NCBI RefSeq assembly: GCF_947507565.1
Contig: NC_089176.1
Coordinates: 124,001 to 188,000, forward strand
Direction: 5' to 3'
Origin: Oscarella lobularis
Lineage: Eukaryota; Porifera; Homoscleromorpha; Homosclerophorida; Oscarellidae
DNA length: 64,000 nt
Position numbers and translations under genes: made by a program. Shown one piece after another: positions 58,101-64,000 of this stretch. The notes under the pieces were generated by a model, which was given only the letters and a program-made list of their open reading frames with translations, was not told the DNA's origin and did not search any database. Position 1 is the stretch's first letter. The number at the start of each line of letters is the position of its first letter.

Positions 58101-61100
58101 GTGTCGTCTAAATCAAAAAGCACTGCGTTCGAAGCAGCAATAGAGACAGCTGATCCCGATTCAAAGAATTCCACGTCTCTATTAGCACCTACTGCCGACG
58201 GACCGTTCAGATCAATCGCGGGCGGATCGTTGACAGTAATGAATTGAATCAAGGAGTAGGCGTAATTGCTGGAAAGTCCTTCGTCGTCAACCACGTTTAT
58301 TTTGATTAGTCGATCAACGGAAGAGACGTTGTCCAAATCGTTCGAATACGCCACCGTCTCCAACATGAACGAATAATTTTCGACTGAAGATCGACCTGTC
58401 ATTACAGCTACGGATCGGTCGGATGAGTTGACGAATATGCCTGGAATGACGCCAGTTACAACGAGCTGATCACCCGGCTGAGGATTGACTATTTGCACTA
58501 CCGCTGACGTCATCTCAAAGCTGTCAGAATCTTCGATCAACGCAACGTGCGTCACCGAAAGGTTTCCCGCGCCTTCGACATACGAGAAAGTGTAATTGGT
58601 GAAGTCGGGTCCTACGCTCAAGTGTGGCGCATCTTGGAGCGTCGCTATCGTGACATTCGCGTAAGCCGTAGCATTCAACGAATTCGAATCTTGGACAATA
58701 ACCGATATTCGTCTAAATAACGGCGGCGAAGGCTCGTCTCCGGTGTGCTGATACTCCAGAGAACGAATCACCTCTTGAAAGTCGTGCGGATAAGCGGGAC
58801 CGTCCAATAGGAGAGTGTAGTTTGCTTCAGCAGTTACGATAACGTTGGAATTGGCCACCGTGGCTCTGATCAATTCTCGGTCGCCGTCCTGTCCGTTTGT
58901 AATGAAGACTTTGACGTACTGCAAGCGAATGGTTTCACCGTGGCTGTCCTGATCTATCAGCGTCGCATCGTGTCGCGCTATTTTCACAGGAGGGCCTTCC
59001 TCCACAAACTGCTGACCGAAATCTACGCCAGGAACGTTTGGCCCGTTTAGATCCAAAATCGGAGCGAGGTCATTCGTCAACAGAAAACGCACGTTGACGG
59101 AAGTAGATACGCTAGTGTGAAGGCCGTCGTAGATAACAATACGTATTGAAACGTTTTGATGCACTGGTTCTGTTTCTGAATTGACGAAATGAATTCGCCT
59201 TATCATTGACGAGTAATTGCTAGTCGTTGCACTTCCGAACAACAGAATAGACTCTGTCCCTCGTGCAAAGCGTGCCGTGAAGCCGGGCAGCAGAGCGTCG
59301 TCTTGAAGTGATATGCTATTGGGGCTGGGTTCTCCTGTGCAACGAAGAAGACAAGCTAGTTCGTGAGCGCTGAGAGAGGCGTCTATAAACGCCAATCCCC
59401 AGAGCGTGCCAGTCCAAGCATTAGGAGTCGATGGATAGCCGCCAACGTAAAGAACACCGGACCAGTCTTCCAGAGCAGAAGTCTTTTTGCTTGCAATGAA
59501 CGCGCCGTCGACGTAGAGAAAGAGGTTCGAATCGTGGTGAGTAAGAGCAAAATTGTGCCACGCCGAAGGAGGCTCATTCCACAGAGGAAGAAGTTTGAAG
59601 ACGAACGCTTCCTTGCTAAATTCCAAAGTTAGTTCGCTTCCGTTGAGCGATAAGACAAATGACGTGTCTCCGCTGCTGTTTACCTTTGCAGCAATGACGC
59701 CGCCCTCCGAACTTCCATTCGCTACAAACCAACCGGTTATAGTCCAGTTTCCAGCAAGACGATACGGCGGTCGATTTCCGCTGGAAACGAAATTCCCGTT
59801 GAGAACACGACCGTCTGTCCAGACGTCAAATTTATCCACACACTGATTGAGTACGTACGATGAATTTTCGAAGCAAGGTGAGTCTGCAAGTCTGCTCTCG
59901 AGATGCCGCAGTTCGGGTGTTATTATATCAATTCGAGCACCCTGGAGAGGAAATAGTCCGCTGTCGTCCGAATCCTTGACGACGGCATTAGGAAAAACAT
60001 CTACAGGTGCGCTCTCTTCAACAAATATTACTTCAGCGGTGGATAGTTCAATTATCGGCACATTGTCATTTTCGTGACGAGAAATTAACGTCAAAATTGC
60101 TTCTGAACTGATAAAATTGCCGTCCGATACTTGGACGATGACCAGTCGATGCTCAGGGGGAGGCTCGTCTCTTTTGTTGACAAAATACAAATTATTCAGC
60201 ATTTCCCTCATCTCCGTAATAGGAATCGGTCCACGCACTATCAATTCCATACCACGTCGCCCGTACAAAACGTGTCCGGCGCTGACGTCAATTCGATCGA
60301 TCAAGACCGACTCGTCGCAGGCGAAAAGACACGCGACGTCACGTCTAGCTATCGTTCCCGCTCTCGCGGCGACGCCCCAGAGCTGACCGACAAAAAGATC
60401 TCCGCCGTCTGTGCCGCCCAATTCGTAACGACCACTACCCGTACGAACACTGGGAGTTATGATGTCGAAAGACTGAAAACTTGTGCCGTCGACGTAGAGC
60501 AAAGACGAATAGAGAACGGGCGAAAAGAGCAAAGCGACGTGATGCCATTTTCCATCCGAAATCGACAGACCGCGAGAGGAAACGTCGTACGTAAGTCGCA
60601 CCGTAGAAGTGGACGATAAATAAGAGAGAGAAAAGACGTTTCCTCGAACGGACAAAGAGAATAAGACGTCATTGCTGCTGGAAACGAATGACACAATGGT
60701 CCCGCCGCCGTGAGAAGAAACGTTCACCCACGCCGTGAGAGTCATACTGCTTACTCCCAAATCGGCGATAACGAGTTCGGTTGGCTTTGACAATGTCACG
60801 CTGCTTCTTCCATCAAATGTCATAACGCCTGTATCGTCAACGACTCGGCCTGAAGGTGCCGCCGCGCCGCTCAAGTCCACGCCATTGCTAATAGAGCATC
60901 GATCGAATTCGTGAAGAAATCCTTTTTGCCCTCGAACGCAGTATGGTGTCGTCACGACGGGAAGAGAGCCAGTTACTGAACGTAGAACAACAGTAGCGTT
61001 TTCCATATGAACAAGAAGAGCCGAATCGAAGTCAGTCAACGTTAGACCGTCGCCAATGAGAGTGTAAAGAGTCGTTTCGTCGTAGAACTCAACCGACGGC

Positions 61101-64000
61101 GAAAAAACGACGTTAGGCGCATTATCGTTTGCATCGGTGAGCGCGATTCGAACAGTAGCCGATCCCGTTTGTTGAACATCACCGGAGTCGCTCGCTTCGA
61201 CGACGAGAGAAAAGCTACGAGAACCGGCGTCTTCGTAGTCGAGACTCCTTTGCACGGTGACGGCACCGGTTGTCGGGTCGACGGCGAAAAGCGAGTCCGC
61301 GTCCCCTGAAGTTAAATTGTACGTGATTGCTCCGTTGCGACCGTCGTCTAAGTCAGTTGCCGTGACGACGACGACCAGCGAGCCAAGTGGAGCGTCTTCG
61401 CGGATCGTCTTTGAGTAGATCAACTGATTAAAGACGGGTGAGTGATCGTTTATATCCGTGACGGAGACGATGATATTCGCGGGATTCGATGTGAGACTTG
61501 GGCTTCCCAAGTCTCGAGCTACAACAGTCAAATTGTAACGCGATTCGCTTTCGTAGTCCAACTGATCGCTCGTCGTGCTGATAAGTCCAGAGGACGAGTT
61601 TATAGCAAAAAATCCGGAACGATCACCGTCAACAATTTCGTAACGTATGTCGCTATTAGGCCCGGGACCGTCGTTGTCTGTAGCAACGACGGTAAGTACG
61701 GAACTATCTCCTGGGGCGTGTTCTTGAACGACTGCGTGATAAACTGATTTATCAAAAACGGGAGTATTGTCGTTGACGTCTTCTATTCGTACGACGACGC
61801 GTGTCAGCGACGACATGGACGGCGATGCTCCGTCGAACGCTAAAACCGTGACATTGAGCGCGCTCGCACTTTCAAAATCAAAGCTGGAATTTGTGAAAAG
61901 AACTCCAGACGTTGAATCGACGTAGAATCGATCCTTGCTGGTGAAGAGAGAATAGCGTACGACCCCGCCAACGCCAACGTCGACGTCGATCGCGTGAACG
62001 CGCACAACGGACGTCCCAAGCTGAGCGTCTTCCTTCACAGTTGCTTCATAAAGCAACCGATCGAAAATAGGTCTATTGTCATTTACGTCTGTAATAATGA
62101 CAGTGACAGAAGCGTTGCTGGATAGCGAAGGGCTACCTCTGTCAGACGCTCTGACGGTGAAATTATAGGCGGGCGTCGTTTCTCTGTCAAAGGTTGTATT
62201 GACGTATAACAGGCCGAGAAAGCGGTCGATGTCAAATTTTCCGCTGATTCCAGTCACTGCGTACGTTATTTCCGCATTGGTGCCCAAATCTTGGTCAGTA
62301 GCGTTAACAGTGCCGAAGAGCGTTCCAACCGACGCGTTTTCAGAAACGTAAAAAGTATAGGACAAATTCGAAAAGACCGGGTAATGATCGTTGACATCTT
62401 CAACATAAACGAGAAGAGTCGCGTAGCCCGTTAAGGGATTGGCAGCACCGTCTACAGCAAGTAGCGTCACATTGTATACACCAGGGGTCAGTCGCCTCCT
62501 GACTGTCACTACTCCAGACGACGAGGCGATTTCGAAGGCATCTTCTGGCACGACTTTGTAACTGACTCTTCCCTTCTCTCCGACGTCTTCGTCTGTCGCA
62601 GCAACCGCAATCACGCGACTGCCTGAAGCCGCACTCTCGTTGATAAAAGCACTGTACGTAGACTGGTCAAAAACCGGCGCTATATCATTGGCGTCTTGCA
62701 CACGAATTTCAACCGACACCGAGCTGCTCATCGCCGGAATTCCACCATCGACAGCCACGACTTCAATTTCGTAGAAAGATCTCGTTTCTCTATCTAATTT
62801 CTTGATGAGACTGATAGCGCCGGATGTTGCGTTGATAGAAAAAGTGTCATTATCAGCATCAGTCATAAAGTACGACAATTCGGCATTCGTTCCCTCATCC
62901 TGATCAAAAGCTCTAACGACGACGATATCGAATCCAATCGGTTCCGCTTCGGATACATTCACGTAGTAGCGATTTACTTCGAAAATCGGCGTTTCGTCGT
63001 TCTCGTCGTCAACGATTACCTTGAGCGCAAGAATTCCTTCGCGAGGCGGCGAACCTTCGTCGGACGCGACGATCAACAGAGGGTGCGAATCCGCTTCTTC
63101 GCGATCAAACACCGTCGCCGTGCTCAACAATCCCGTCGTTGCATTCAGTCGAAACTTGTTCGCATCAAGCGTGCTCCTCAGAAAATAGCGGAGTCGCTCC
63201 GCGTCGCCTTCGTCGGCATCGGTCGCCGTCAAAAAGGAGACGAAGGTGCCGGACGGCTGATTCTCGTCGACGGACACGGACAGAATAGCGGGACTAAATA
63301 CAGGCGAGTTGTCGTTCACTTTGCGAATTTGAACGTAGGCCTCCGCAGGTTCGCTTACAAAATGAAGAAGATTTTGGACGGTTACCGCCACGCGACGACG
63401 GGACGTCGCATTCGGTTCGTTGGCCGAATTTTCGTAGAGCAAAGCTCTCAGCAATCGTGTGTAATTGTGTTTAGTGTTATCAGGAAGTGAGAAGTTGAAA
63501 CATTGCCCTGAACATTCTCGTACGGTGACGACACTGCAGAGATGAACGTCTGCATTGCACTCGATCGTCTCGTTTGCGCCGTCGAGAGGATTCAGTATTT
63601 GTACTTGCAAGGAAGAGAAACAGTCTTTGTCGCAGGGGCTTAACAGAGAAGACGTTTTCGGGCTTGCAATCGGTACTCCCGTCGAGTTTTCCACAAACAC
63701 CACTACGTAGTCGAAGCCGGCCGGCAAATCGCTGTCGAGAAACACCTCAGGACGCTCGTCAAATTGTACTTCGACGAACGCGAACGTCGGCACACTTCCG
63801 TTTCCCGGTTCATCAAACACTTGAAAAGAAATCGCCACTGTCTCTTTGGCGGGATTGTCTGCCGCGTTCGAAAAGCTCACGCCCAGCAACACTTGCTCGT
63901 ATACCGTAGCCGGTTCGGCGATCGAGCCGCTGACGACGAGACTGCGATTGTCAGGACGGCTCGCAAATAGGCTCGTGTTTCGTAGATCGACGTCCAGACG
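43118..64000 (-). CDS. Giant cadherin with laminin-G, receptor-L-like and EGF modules (5' end outside window)
   Basis: One open frame runs without a stop from the window edge to 43118: at least 6960 residues and no intron. The start lies beyond 64000. From the N-terminal side there is a first cadherin block (about 63300-61100). Then come cadherin-like modules ending VNDPP with two laminin-G-like domains (about 60950-60300 and 59880-59330), and a second cadherin block (about 57400-53200). Two more laminin-G-like domains (about 53100-52410 and 52040-51340) sit with similar modules, followed by a third cadherin block (about 49450-45950) and more modules. The cadherin blocks total about 30 repeats with DxNDNxPxF linkers and DRE/ADxD motifs. 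Next are a receptor-L-like region (about 44690-43890), an EGF domain (CLNGGNCSNLIGGGFVCDC), an SEA-like spacer, one transmembrane helix (about 43335-43260) and a 40-50-residue tail. The tail lacks a beta-catenin site. Inferred role: cell adhesion or recognition. Confidence 0.88.
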   Translation of the reverse strand, partial: RLDVDLRNTSLFASRPDNRSLVVSGSIAEPATVYEQVLLGVSFSNAADNPAKETVAISFQVFDEPGNGSVPTFAFVEVQFDERPEVFLDSDLPAGFDYVVVFVENSTGVPIASPKTSSLLSPCDKDCFSSLQVQILNPLDGANETIECNADVHLCSVVTVRECSGQCFNFSLPDNTKHNYTRLLRALLYENSANEPNATSRRRVAVTVQNLLHFVSEPAEAYVQIRKVNDNSPVFSPAILSVSVDENQPSGTFVSFLTATDADEGDAERLRYFLRSTLDANKFRLNATTGLLSTATVFDREEADSHPLLIVASDEGSPPREGILALKVIVDDENDETPIFEVNRYYVNVSEAEPIGFDIVVVRAFDQDEGTNAELSYFMTDADNDTFSINATSGAISLIKKLDRETRSFYEIEVVAVDGGIPAMSSSVSVEIRVQDANDIAPVFDQSTYSAFINESAASGSRVIAVAATDEDVGEKGRVSYKVVPEDAFEIASSSGVVTVRRRLTPGVYNVTLLAVDGAANPLTGYATLLVYVEDVNDHYPVFSNLSYTFYVSENASVGTLFGTVNATDQDLGTNAEITYAVTGISGKFDIDRFLGLLYVNTTFDRETTPAYNFTVRASDRGSPSLSSNASVTVIITDVNDNRPIFDRLLYEATVKEDAQLGTSVVRVHAIDVDVGVGGVVRYSLFTSKDRFYVDSTSGVLFTNSSFDFESASALNVTVLAFDGASPSMSSLTRVVVRIEDVNDNTPVFDKSVYHAVVQEHAPGDSSVLTVVATDNDGPGPNSDIRYEIVDGDRSGFFAINSSSGLISTTSDQLDYESESRYNLTVVARDLGSPSLTSNPANIIVSVTDINDHSPVFNQLIYSKTIREDAPLGSLVVVVTATDLDDGRNGAITYNLTSGDADSLFAVDPTTGAVTVQRSLDYEDAGSRSFSLVVEASDSGDVQQTGSATVRIALTDANDNAPNVVFSPSVEFYDETTLYTLIGDGLTLTDFDSALLVHMENATVVLRSVTGSLPVVTTPYCVRGQKGFLHEFDRCSISNGVDLSGAAAPSGRVVDDTGVMTFDGRSSVTLSKPTELVIADLGVSSMTLTAWVNVSSHGGGTIVSFVSSSNDVLFSLSVRGNVFSLSYLSSTSTVRLTYDVSSRGLSISDGKWHHVALLFSPVLYSSLLYVDGTSFQSFDIITPSVRTGSGRYELGGTDGGDLFVGQLWGVAARAGTIARRDVACLFACDESVLIDRIDVSAGHVLYGRRGMELIVRGPIPITEMREMLNNLYFVNKRDEPPPEHRLVIVQVSDGNFISSEAILTLISRHENDNVPIIELSTAEVIFVEESAPVDVFPNAVVKDSDDSGLFPLQGARIDIITPELRHLESRLADSPCFENSSYVLNQCVDKFDVWTDGRVLNGNFVSSGNRPPYRLAGNWTITGWFVANGSSEGGVIAAKVNSSGDTSFVLSLNGSELTLEFSKEAFVFKLLPLWNEPPSAWHNFALTHHDSNLFLYVDGAFIASKKTSALEDWSGVLYVGGYPSTPNAWTGTLWGLAFIDASLSAHELACLLRCTGEPSPNSISLQDDALLPGFTARFARGTESILLFGSATTSNYSSMIRRIHFVNSETEPVHQNVSIRIVIYDGLHTSVSTSVNVRFLLTNDLAPILDLNGPNVPGVDFGQQFVEEGPPVKIARHDATLIDQDSHGETIRLQYVKVFITNGQDGDRELIRATVANSNVIVTAEANYTLLLDGPAYPHDFQEVIRSLEYQHTGDEPSPPLFRRISVIVQDSNSLNATAYANVTIATLQDAPHLSVGPDFTNYTFSYVEGAGNLSVTHVALIEDSDSFEMTSAVVQIVNPQPGDQLVVTGVIPGIFVNSSDRSVAVMTGRSSVENYSFMLETVAYSNDLDNVSSVDRLIKINVVDDEGLSSNYAYSLIQFITVNDPPAIDLNGPSAVGANRDVEFFESGSAVSIAASNAVLFDLDDTHLLSLTMELNGTGSIYVSANSSNSIPAVISSGGRRLTFTGPALVEDFETALLSVFYVDVSDEPSGETKTVTVSVSDGKNTSVAITRVIVRLFNDAPVLDLNATDLTTVDLQVVYQEDSEPLTLIDSTIMSLSDQDGNSIARVDVWFYNRVNESDEFLLFNSTHYGAITTITSFSQVWHAVFDFPRPLSLANARSFLSTFQYANTADEPDPGLHPREVVFRVSDGNDSSNNVSVVINLLLTNDYAPEFHLSEYSVSVPENVSNDFTVLTFGASDRDRNSGEINFKLLDRANYAPFDGPFSLTQHRIVTNFSAHRVDRESQAVYRLLLLAVDSEIPQRTGTANVTITLLDVNDNDPVIAPLPFRLFSVPENLPVGSNVLNVSASDADAGSNGRISYFIRSGNADNSFSIDAMTGRCTLVKQLDYEDVKGYLLVIVAQDGGSPMRSAEARVSIFVTDVNDNAPKFLKSLYSSSVTENQPSHPFLQVEASDADSGANGRRSYGIIDGNSDALFSIDSLTGFVSTTGPLDREVKSSYALTLIVWDSGVPKLNGTASAIIEVLDENDNAPAFTKTQYYGSTNENEGSGAVVATLTVSDRDSVTVFTYNVTGGTGLGFFHLRVDSSNSSLVDVLSSVPLDRETTENFTLYVDVVDLASPNIYKASTQVDVTIRDVNDNAPVFINDPYRVEVPENVSSGNSTIFVARAVDVDAGTNGDVFYSIGDGNPGGAFAIRPDSGDVYVAGSLDRETNDRFYLSIIAMDNGTPSLSSEAILTVVVTDVNDNAPTFTSPSYDRQVSEKEAPGYTVAIVSASDADIGINGVIRYFLGTSDDDLVVVDELTGVVTLNRSLDRETVPVHVIEIIARDLGRPSLESTANLTIYVVDENDNAPNFTQAVYRPDVPENSPAGTFVVRLDARDRDGASTGSLTYNLENSSPGFSVNATTGVVTTEVVLDRESIAVYYLRVSVSDGTFKGYADVVVTVADANDNSPRFIGSPFVGFADENQPSGQFVLQIVASDSDTGLNSELLYSISGPGSSEFFVNSSTGSLLTNAVLNRERTSSYSFTATVRDSGSPFFSISTSVDLTVLDVNDNAPVFSQAKYFAAISESVRTGFSVSVSISATDADSGTNAKVIYSLPTSPSSFQIDQTTGDVTVAGAIDRESVPLYNLTVQAADDGTPSLSSTARIIIEILDSNDNSPQFINLPASVSVTEDAPIGTRLTRIVAQDMDESLNGEVFISISSGNVNGAFNITPDGLLRTANVLDRETLDAYTIELTASDRGFPAQSTVASITIIVDDVDDNEPVFLQSFYQFTVLENVDVGSVVGPVRAVDADAGSNAIVTYSIENEAGSVIPFAVNSTSGEIVTTQTLDRELATEYNVTVLANNLTSTPALVQIRLRDVNDNAPKFIEPEYNASVVESAAIGYVVLQLSAIDLDQGANGKIVYSISSGNADQKFAVDPDTGILSVAAGLDRERVPFYTLMIVAIDGGSPSLRGFVQVDIGIADFNDEPPVFDVSLYTESLPEDSSPGRSISRVHATDADAGLNGLITYSILNETTLFAIRSSSGDIYLNESLDYERQRLYELLVVAQDGGTPALIGTARLVVTVTNVNDNPPVINLPTSVSGPFVRHSTTVSLSSGVSITDPDSAVSSGADILLQNATVRILEPEEHYLPSFNLPCPYDADPYKKLISCGIPGGPVDLIADSFYERGAISDSRGLVSFLGGYVAVPDDYVYHQLSDPHFSISLWISDLKLGRETLLAKTDVTSGLTIYSLEYDKDQIEFIYLPEGSTTNLNALSFICPHSFLSDLSSWHYVAVTQDYPNLMIIVDNSNCSFKLTQRAEASNDGSIFLGTAQPSSGTTFSGKMWGAFASSTALSTFDVTCLRSCNFPQVTGQLALQSPVPMSDPVKVHFSGMDCCLVFEGEATAQHYSDLLRLLQYYTTDGKPYPGARLVEYTVHDGRFQSTSKTLTVLLEYLDDNPPELSRSSTPAIFVEGRETLLGKSLIVNDPDVLVPQNLTGALAWISSPYLSPNGTLGCAFDFEKSKDFARCGGASSNATSLVSSGLRLSGSAQLTDGDAVLDLSQGTGFADGNLAALVSGGRQATLSAFLRLESGETDGYVFVKHSLDRQTLYYSLHFGFQAKQIKFTYKGKATSADFDVFWILEPSQVLNDANWHHLAVSVDFPEIILYFDGRASSPVFIRSQDGRIYQQLEEEIFDAEGVFSLGARLPGVEFLQGRLTKVELSSASAHSVEVNCVVGCGEYLALASQHPLVTAAIASDSRTVTLQGKATIQVYSALLSSLIYGDHVEEPLPVERAVTLSVSNEQQTSANLTVPIPIELVNDQTPELDLDLTSSGSDYFTTFIEDSGEVSLVATNFSLKDADTGPLNLTSINVTLNNAVDGDEEYVRAENYGWVNVVQSVNHSLVLMGPASIEDFHHALQLVVYGNSGQRPTSTTREISFVVSDANGKLTSIPVFSYVRIVPINDPPNVVFAGNADLTTVSAQFDEMAGVVYLFSDRLSITDPDSDFLAFATATLQPSPDSPLESLRIDVSADLSALVTVNFINNTLTIRGNANRSVYENLINSLQYVNSKNPPSDEQRSVTLSVSDGTSSSEARFVFIKLSTVNDPPEIHLNGVSGQNYTTVFVEEGSPVSIASSQAIVVDLDSLTLQELSVEILRPVVVDDSLEVTAVVPSGVRCNYSRHPRALLLCQGPSSAVEYQRLLRSVRYANLADEPSSESRLIRVLAVDNESAISEPAFSQIGIQLVNDPPKLQINVSARLVFIERGLPVHFASSGSIDDPDSPSLSAIEVELPSPYDANTEEIVNPFPSLFNVSSYAHSNGLTFTFQSATGSASVQSYSSLLTGLQYANRASQLTGDGRDIAVRVTDGTDYSATVVVTVTFTIINDFAPEFVNRSTTFHVSEAAKSGTVIGTISAVDRDGNDVVAYSIAPPLNNTFAIGERTGEISLSSSSKSGLDRENVSQYLLDVWARDDGVPSRSSSTLVTIDVSDVNDNAPVFLDGSFLTAKVSENVSVGDTVTRLLASDRDVGSNGMISFFLVTGGSGTFGLNSSTGELYTTAPLDREATGMYSLTVRAEDGGNPRLSVLAFLTITVEDVNDNSPLFDSAEYLFSVEENDVPGQLVGYVRAVDVDEGLNGNFTYRVDSGNFSVNPVTGEIRSARTFDRETRSTYVFNAFAIDMGMPSLEGRATVRVDIRDVNDNSPVFNQSVYSGSVFENSPRGAEVIVVYAQDADIGSNGEVIYSVKNGSGIGFFDVDARSGQVRVRGSLDRETEQHYTLVITAVDAGVAPKTAETDATVLIDILDTNDNDPVFLPDVYPITVPENSPLGLSIAQLSASDSDDGSNGRLQYFALGSDPNADLVAVNVSSGLVTVGGLFDFETSSQLDISVLVRDEGQPSRSATATLRIVVEDENDHSPVFAPGDYRVTVSEGSSAVGSELFRLNATDVDTGLGGEVRYEILFGNNGEEFSIDSVTGVVTLVKSLDFETRRSFSLGIQAEDLGNPSLFSVRLLNIDVLNVNDVLPVFEQAFYVASVPENSPLNATVVRVFATDPDNLNNTITYHIAAGPSSGNLTINPATGEVHPAIAFDREVASTFQVDILAIENGNFSLSSTVTLTIHVLDVNDLPPTFTAPIYDVVVREDLLPGSVVATVSAYDDDEGTNGDLRYSFGDSSVTAFDIDQVTGTIRLVSRLDRETTSGYNVTVRATDRAQSPLSAEALVRISVGDVNDNRPVFDRASYRFFVNESLRVGSIAFDVTARDADSGNNGTVTYALTSQQPDAVFQIDSATGIATLAKALDYETTTSYALIVTASDSARVRMSSSVSVTVTVTDTNDNAPKFAREFYSGNVRESNIAGLNVFSVLAADADSGTNGKIRYRLNNESDFSLPFAVDSVTGAITTRIPIDREARDLYDFAIEAVDQGEPAQTATVAVQIQILDQNDNSPSFDAKTFRFAVFENETSGVAIGYVHASDPDVGENGTVFYSSTNVSEFVVDRVSGTVLLNTSSLDRETISTYRFVVIAYDGGPGAGRTGTAIVVVDVEDINDSVPQLDLNSNDNSTSDYTTTFLEQSGVAVPLVGDAVVILDEDNDGNALNSTFSSIDISFVNPVSSQDVLIADDVAFPISVAHGLNRQSVLLQGPATGRQFVVALQRVRYNNTDYLNPTKSPSRRISVVLNDGRHFSRPAFVYVVIATVNDPPSVYLSGGNERNGSRIAKLGAAETSLAEMTFLTDPDSCCLRSASIELVFGEDDGHLEVNVTATNVSVVEVGSTVNLVGVDTLSTYERILRSLIYANLSKNGRVGRRVIRVRVIDEGGRESEPASFIRVDVIKTALVDLDTTSSGRDYAIEYGESNGAVFLTGRHVEIVSTSSVIHSINVTLNTPLDGSAEGLTIDASSLTGTLIQLLPYDSQSGRLTLLGPDVPSNFEKVLKTLRYENLKMGSIVVDQPSLQTRLVEFVAVENGTVSVPSTSSIVYSRDCDLARAIGVADSSYVVQTNSELKRLAPCESLRGAKLIIRCNRSCDIVSLAALKNLQLAETLEIRELPSLKNLDGLGRLASLDSLILEDNSQLATLNGVSSLLTFLPGNVMIKGNPVLSSLGALSNLRTVGGWFVIRSNEALKTLVGLGSLTSVGLDFHVDNCGVIDLEGLNNLTRVGRVLCVFDNDHLRSITALGDLREVGNDFHVAFNGELLALDGIENMRRIGGDFLVVGNSMLCYLRGRLFNNDSYWREVASDVSIHLNPKCFSTCPKVQCLNGGNCSNLIGGGFVCDCHDDYYGLTCSIAAGTSGGGVSLAAADASANFIETTVLILTIDSPKIDIDARAVERVLSQAVGNVIVHLMAVYYDSEGKEATLKTVVMSDEDALQGFVASDEITVGLDALGFNELSRRLGFIVRSYRTEEIFTRDVSAREDKQAASTNSLFTPTFFVLLCSAIIVLLIASVIVGLYIVKRRRYSKRTDATFFVNRGVDGMELATFSQPSFEWDSFVSGKDAAQQ

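Noticed and set aside
63574-63970. Forward-strand frames over the cadherin
   Set aside because: Many forward frames of 60-270 codons occur all along the cadherin gene; they arise from its biased codons and match no family.

Overview
This window looks like nuclear DNA of an animal with a compact genome. The genes are split by many short introns, lie close together on both strands, and include clear animal orthologues (SLC8B1/NCLX, TELO2, AIMP2, ATAD5, RPTOR, DCTN5, an ARL4-like GTPase), two divergent homeobox genes and a giant cadherin. Gene density, short introns, derived homeodomains and a catenin-tail-less cadherin fit an early-branching marine invertebrate. A homoscleromorph sponge such as Oscarella is my best guess, by inference only. 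All gene names rest on reading spliced translations against remembered family sequences; no search was run.

Layout. 1-1687: upstream DNA with a fragment of a dispersed repeat. 1688-4703 (+): SLC8B1, the mitochondrial Na+/Ca2+ exchanger. 4941-6230 (+) and 8772-10184 (+): a tandem pair of related homeobox genes with the same phase-1 intron. 10499-14110 (+): TELO2. 14135-14368 (+): a small unknown reading frame. 14544-15649 (+): AIMP2. 16056-20289 (-): ATAD5. 20815-24209 (+): an LRR/Cys-rich/multi-span membrane protein of unusual architecture. 24392-31261 (+): RPTOR. 31454-32333 (+): DCTN5. 32385-33544 (-): a haloalkane-dehalogenase-like hydrolase. 33636-35400: a hairpin and a degenerate tandem-repeat array. 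35871-39447 (+): a PLAT domain fused to a sugar-lactone-oxidase-like flavoprotein, with a 368-bp hAT-type MITE inserted exactly at its first splice acceptor. 40418-40690: a fold-back repeat. 41459-42604 (+): an ARF/ARL4-like GTPase. 43118 to beyond 64000 (-): a cadherin-superfamily gene of at least 6960 codons with no intron in the window.

Two genes act in the same pathway: TELO2 (TTT complex, maturation of mTOR-family kinases) and RPTOR (mTORC1 scaffold) lie about 10 kb apart on the same strand. The palindrome TCACGTGA recurs in non-coding DNA near SLC8B1, both homeobox genes and RPTOR. Several start codons were settled by joining short first exons with matching phase (both homeobox genes, the LRR gene, ATAD5 and the PLAT-oxidase). 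The most unusual items are the MITE that rebuilt a splice site, the giant single-exon cadherin with laminin-G and receptor-L-like modules, and the LRR membrane protein.
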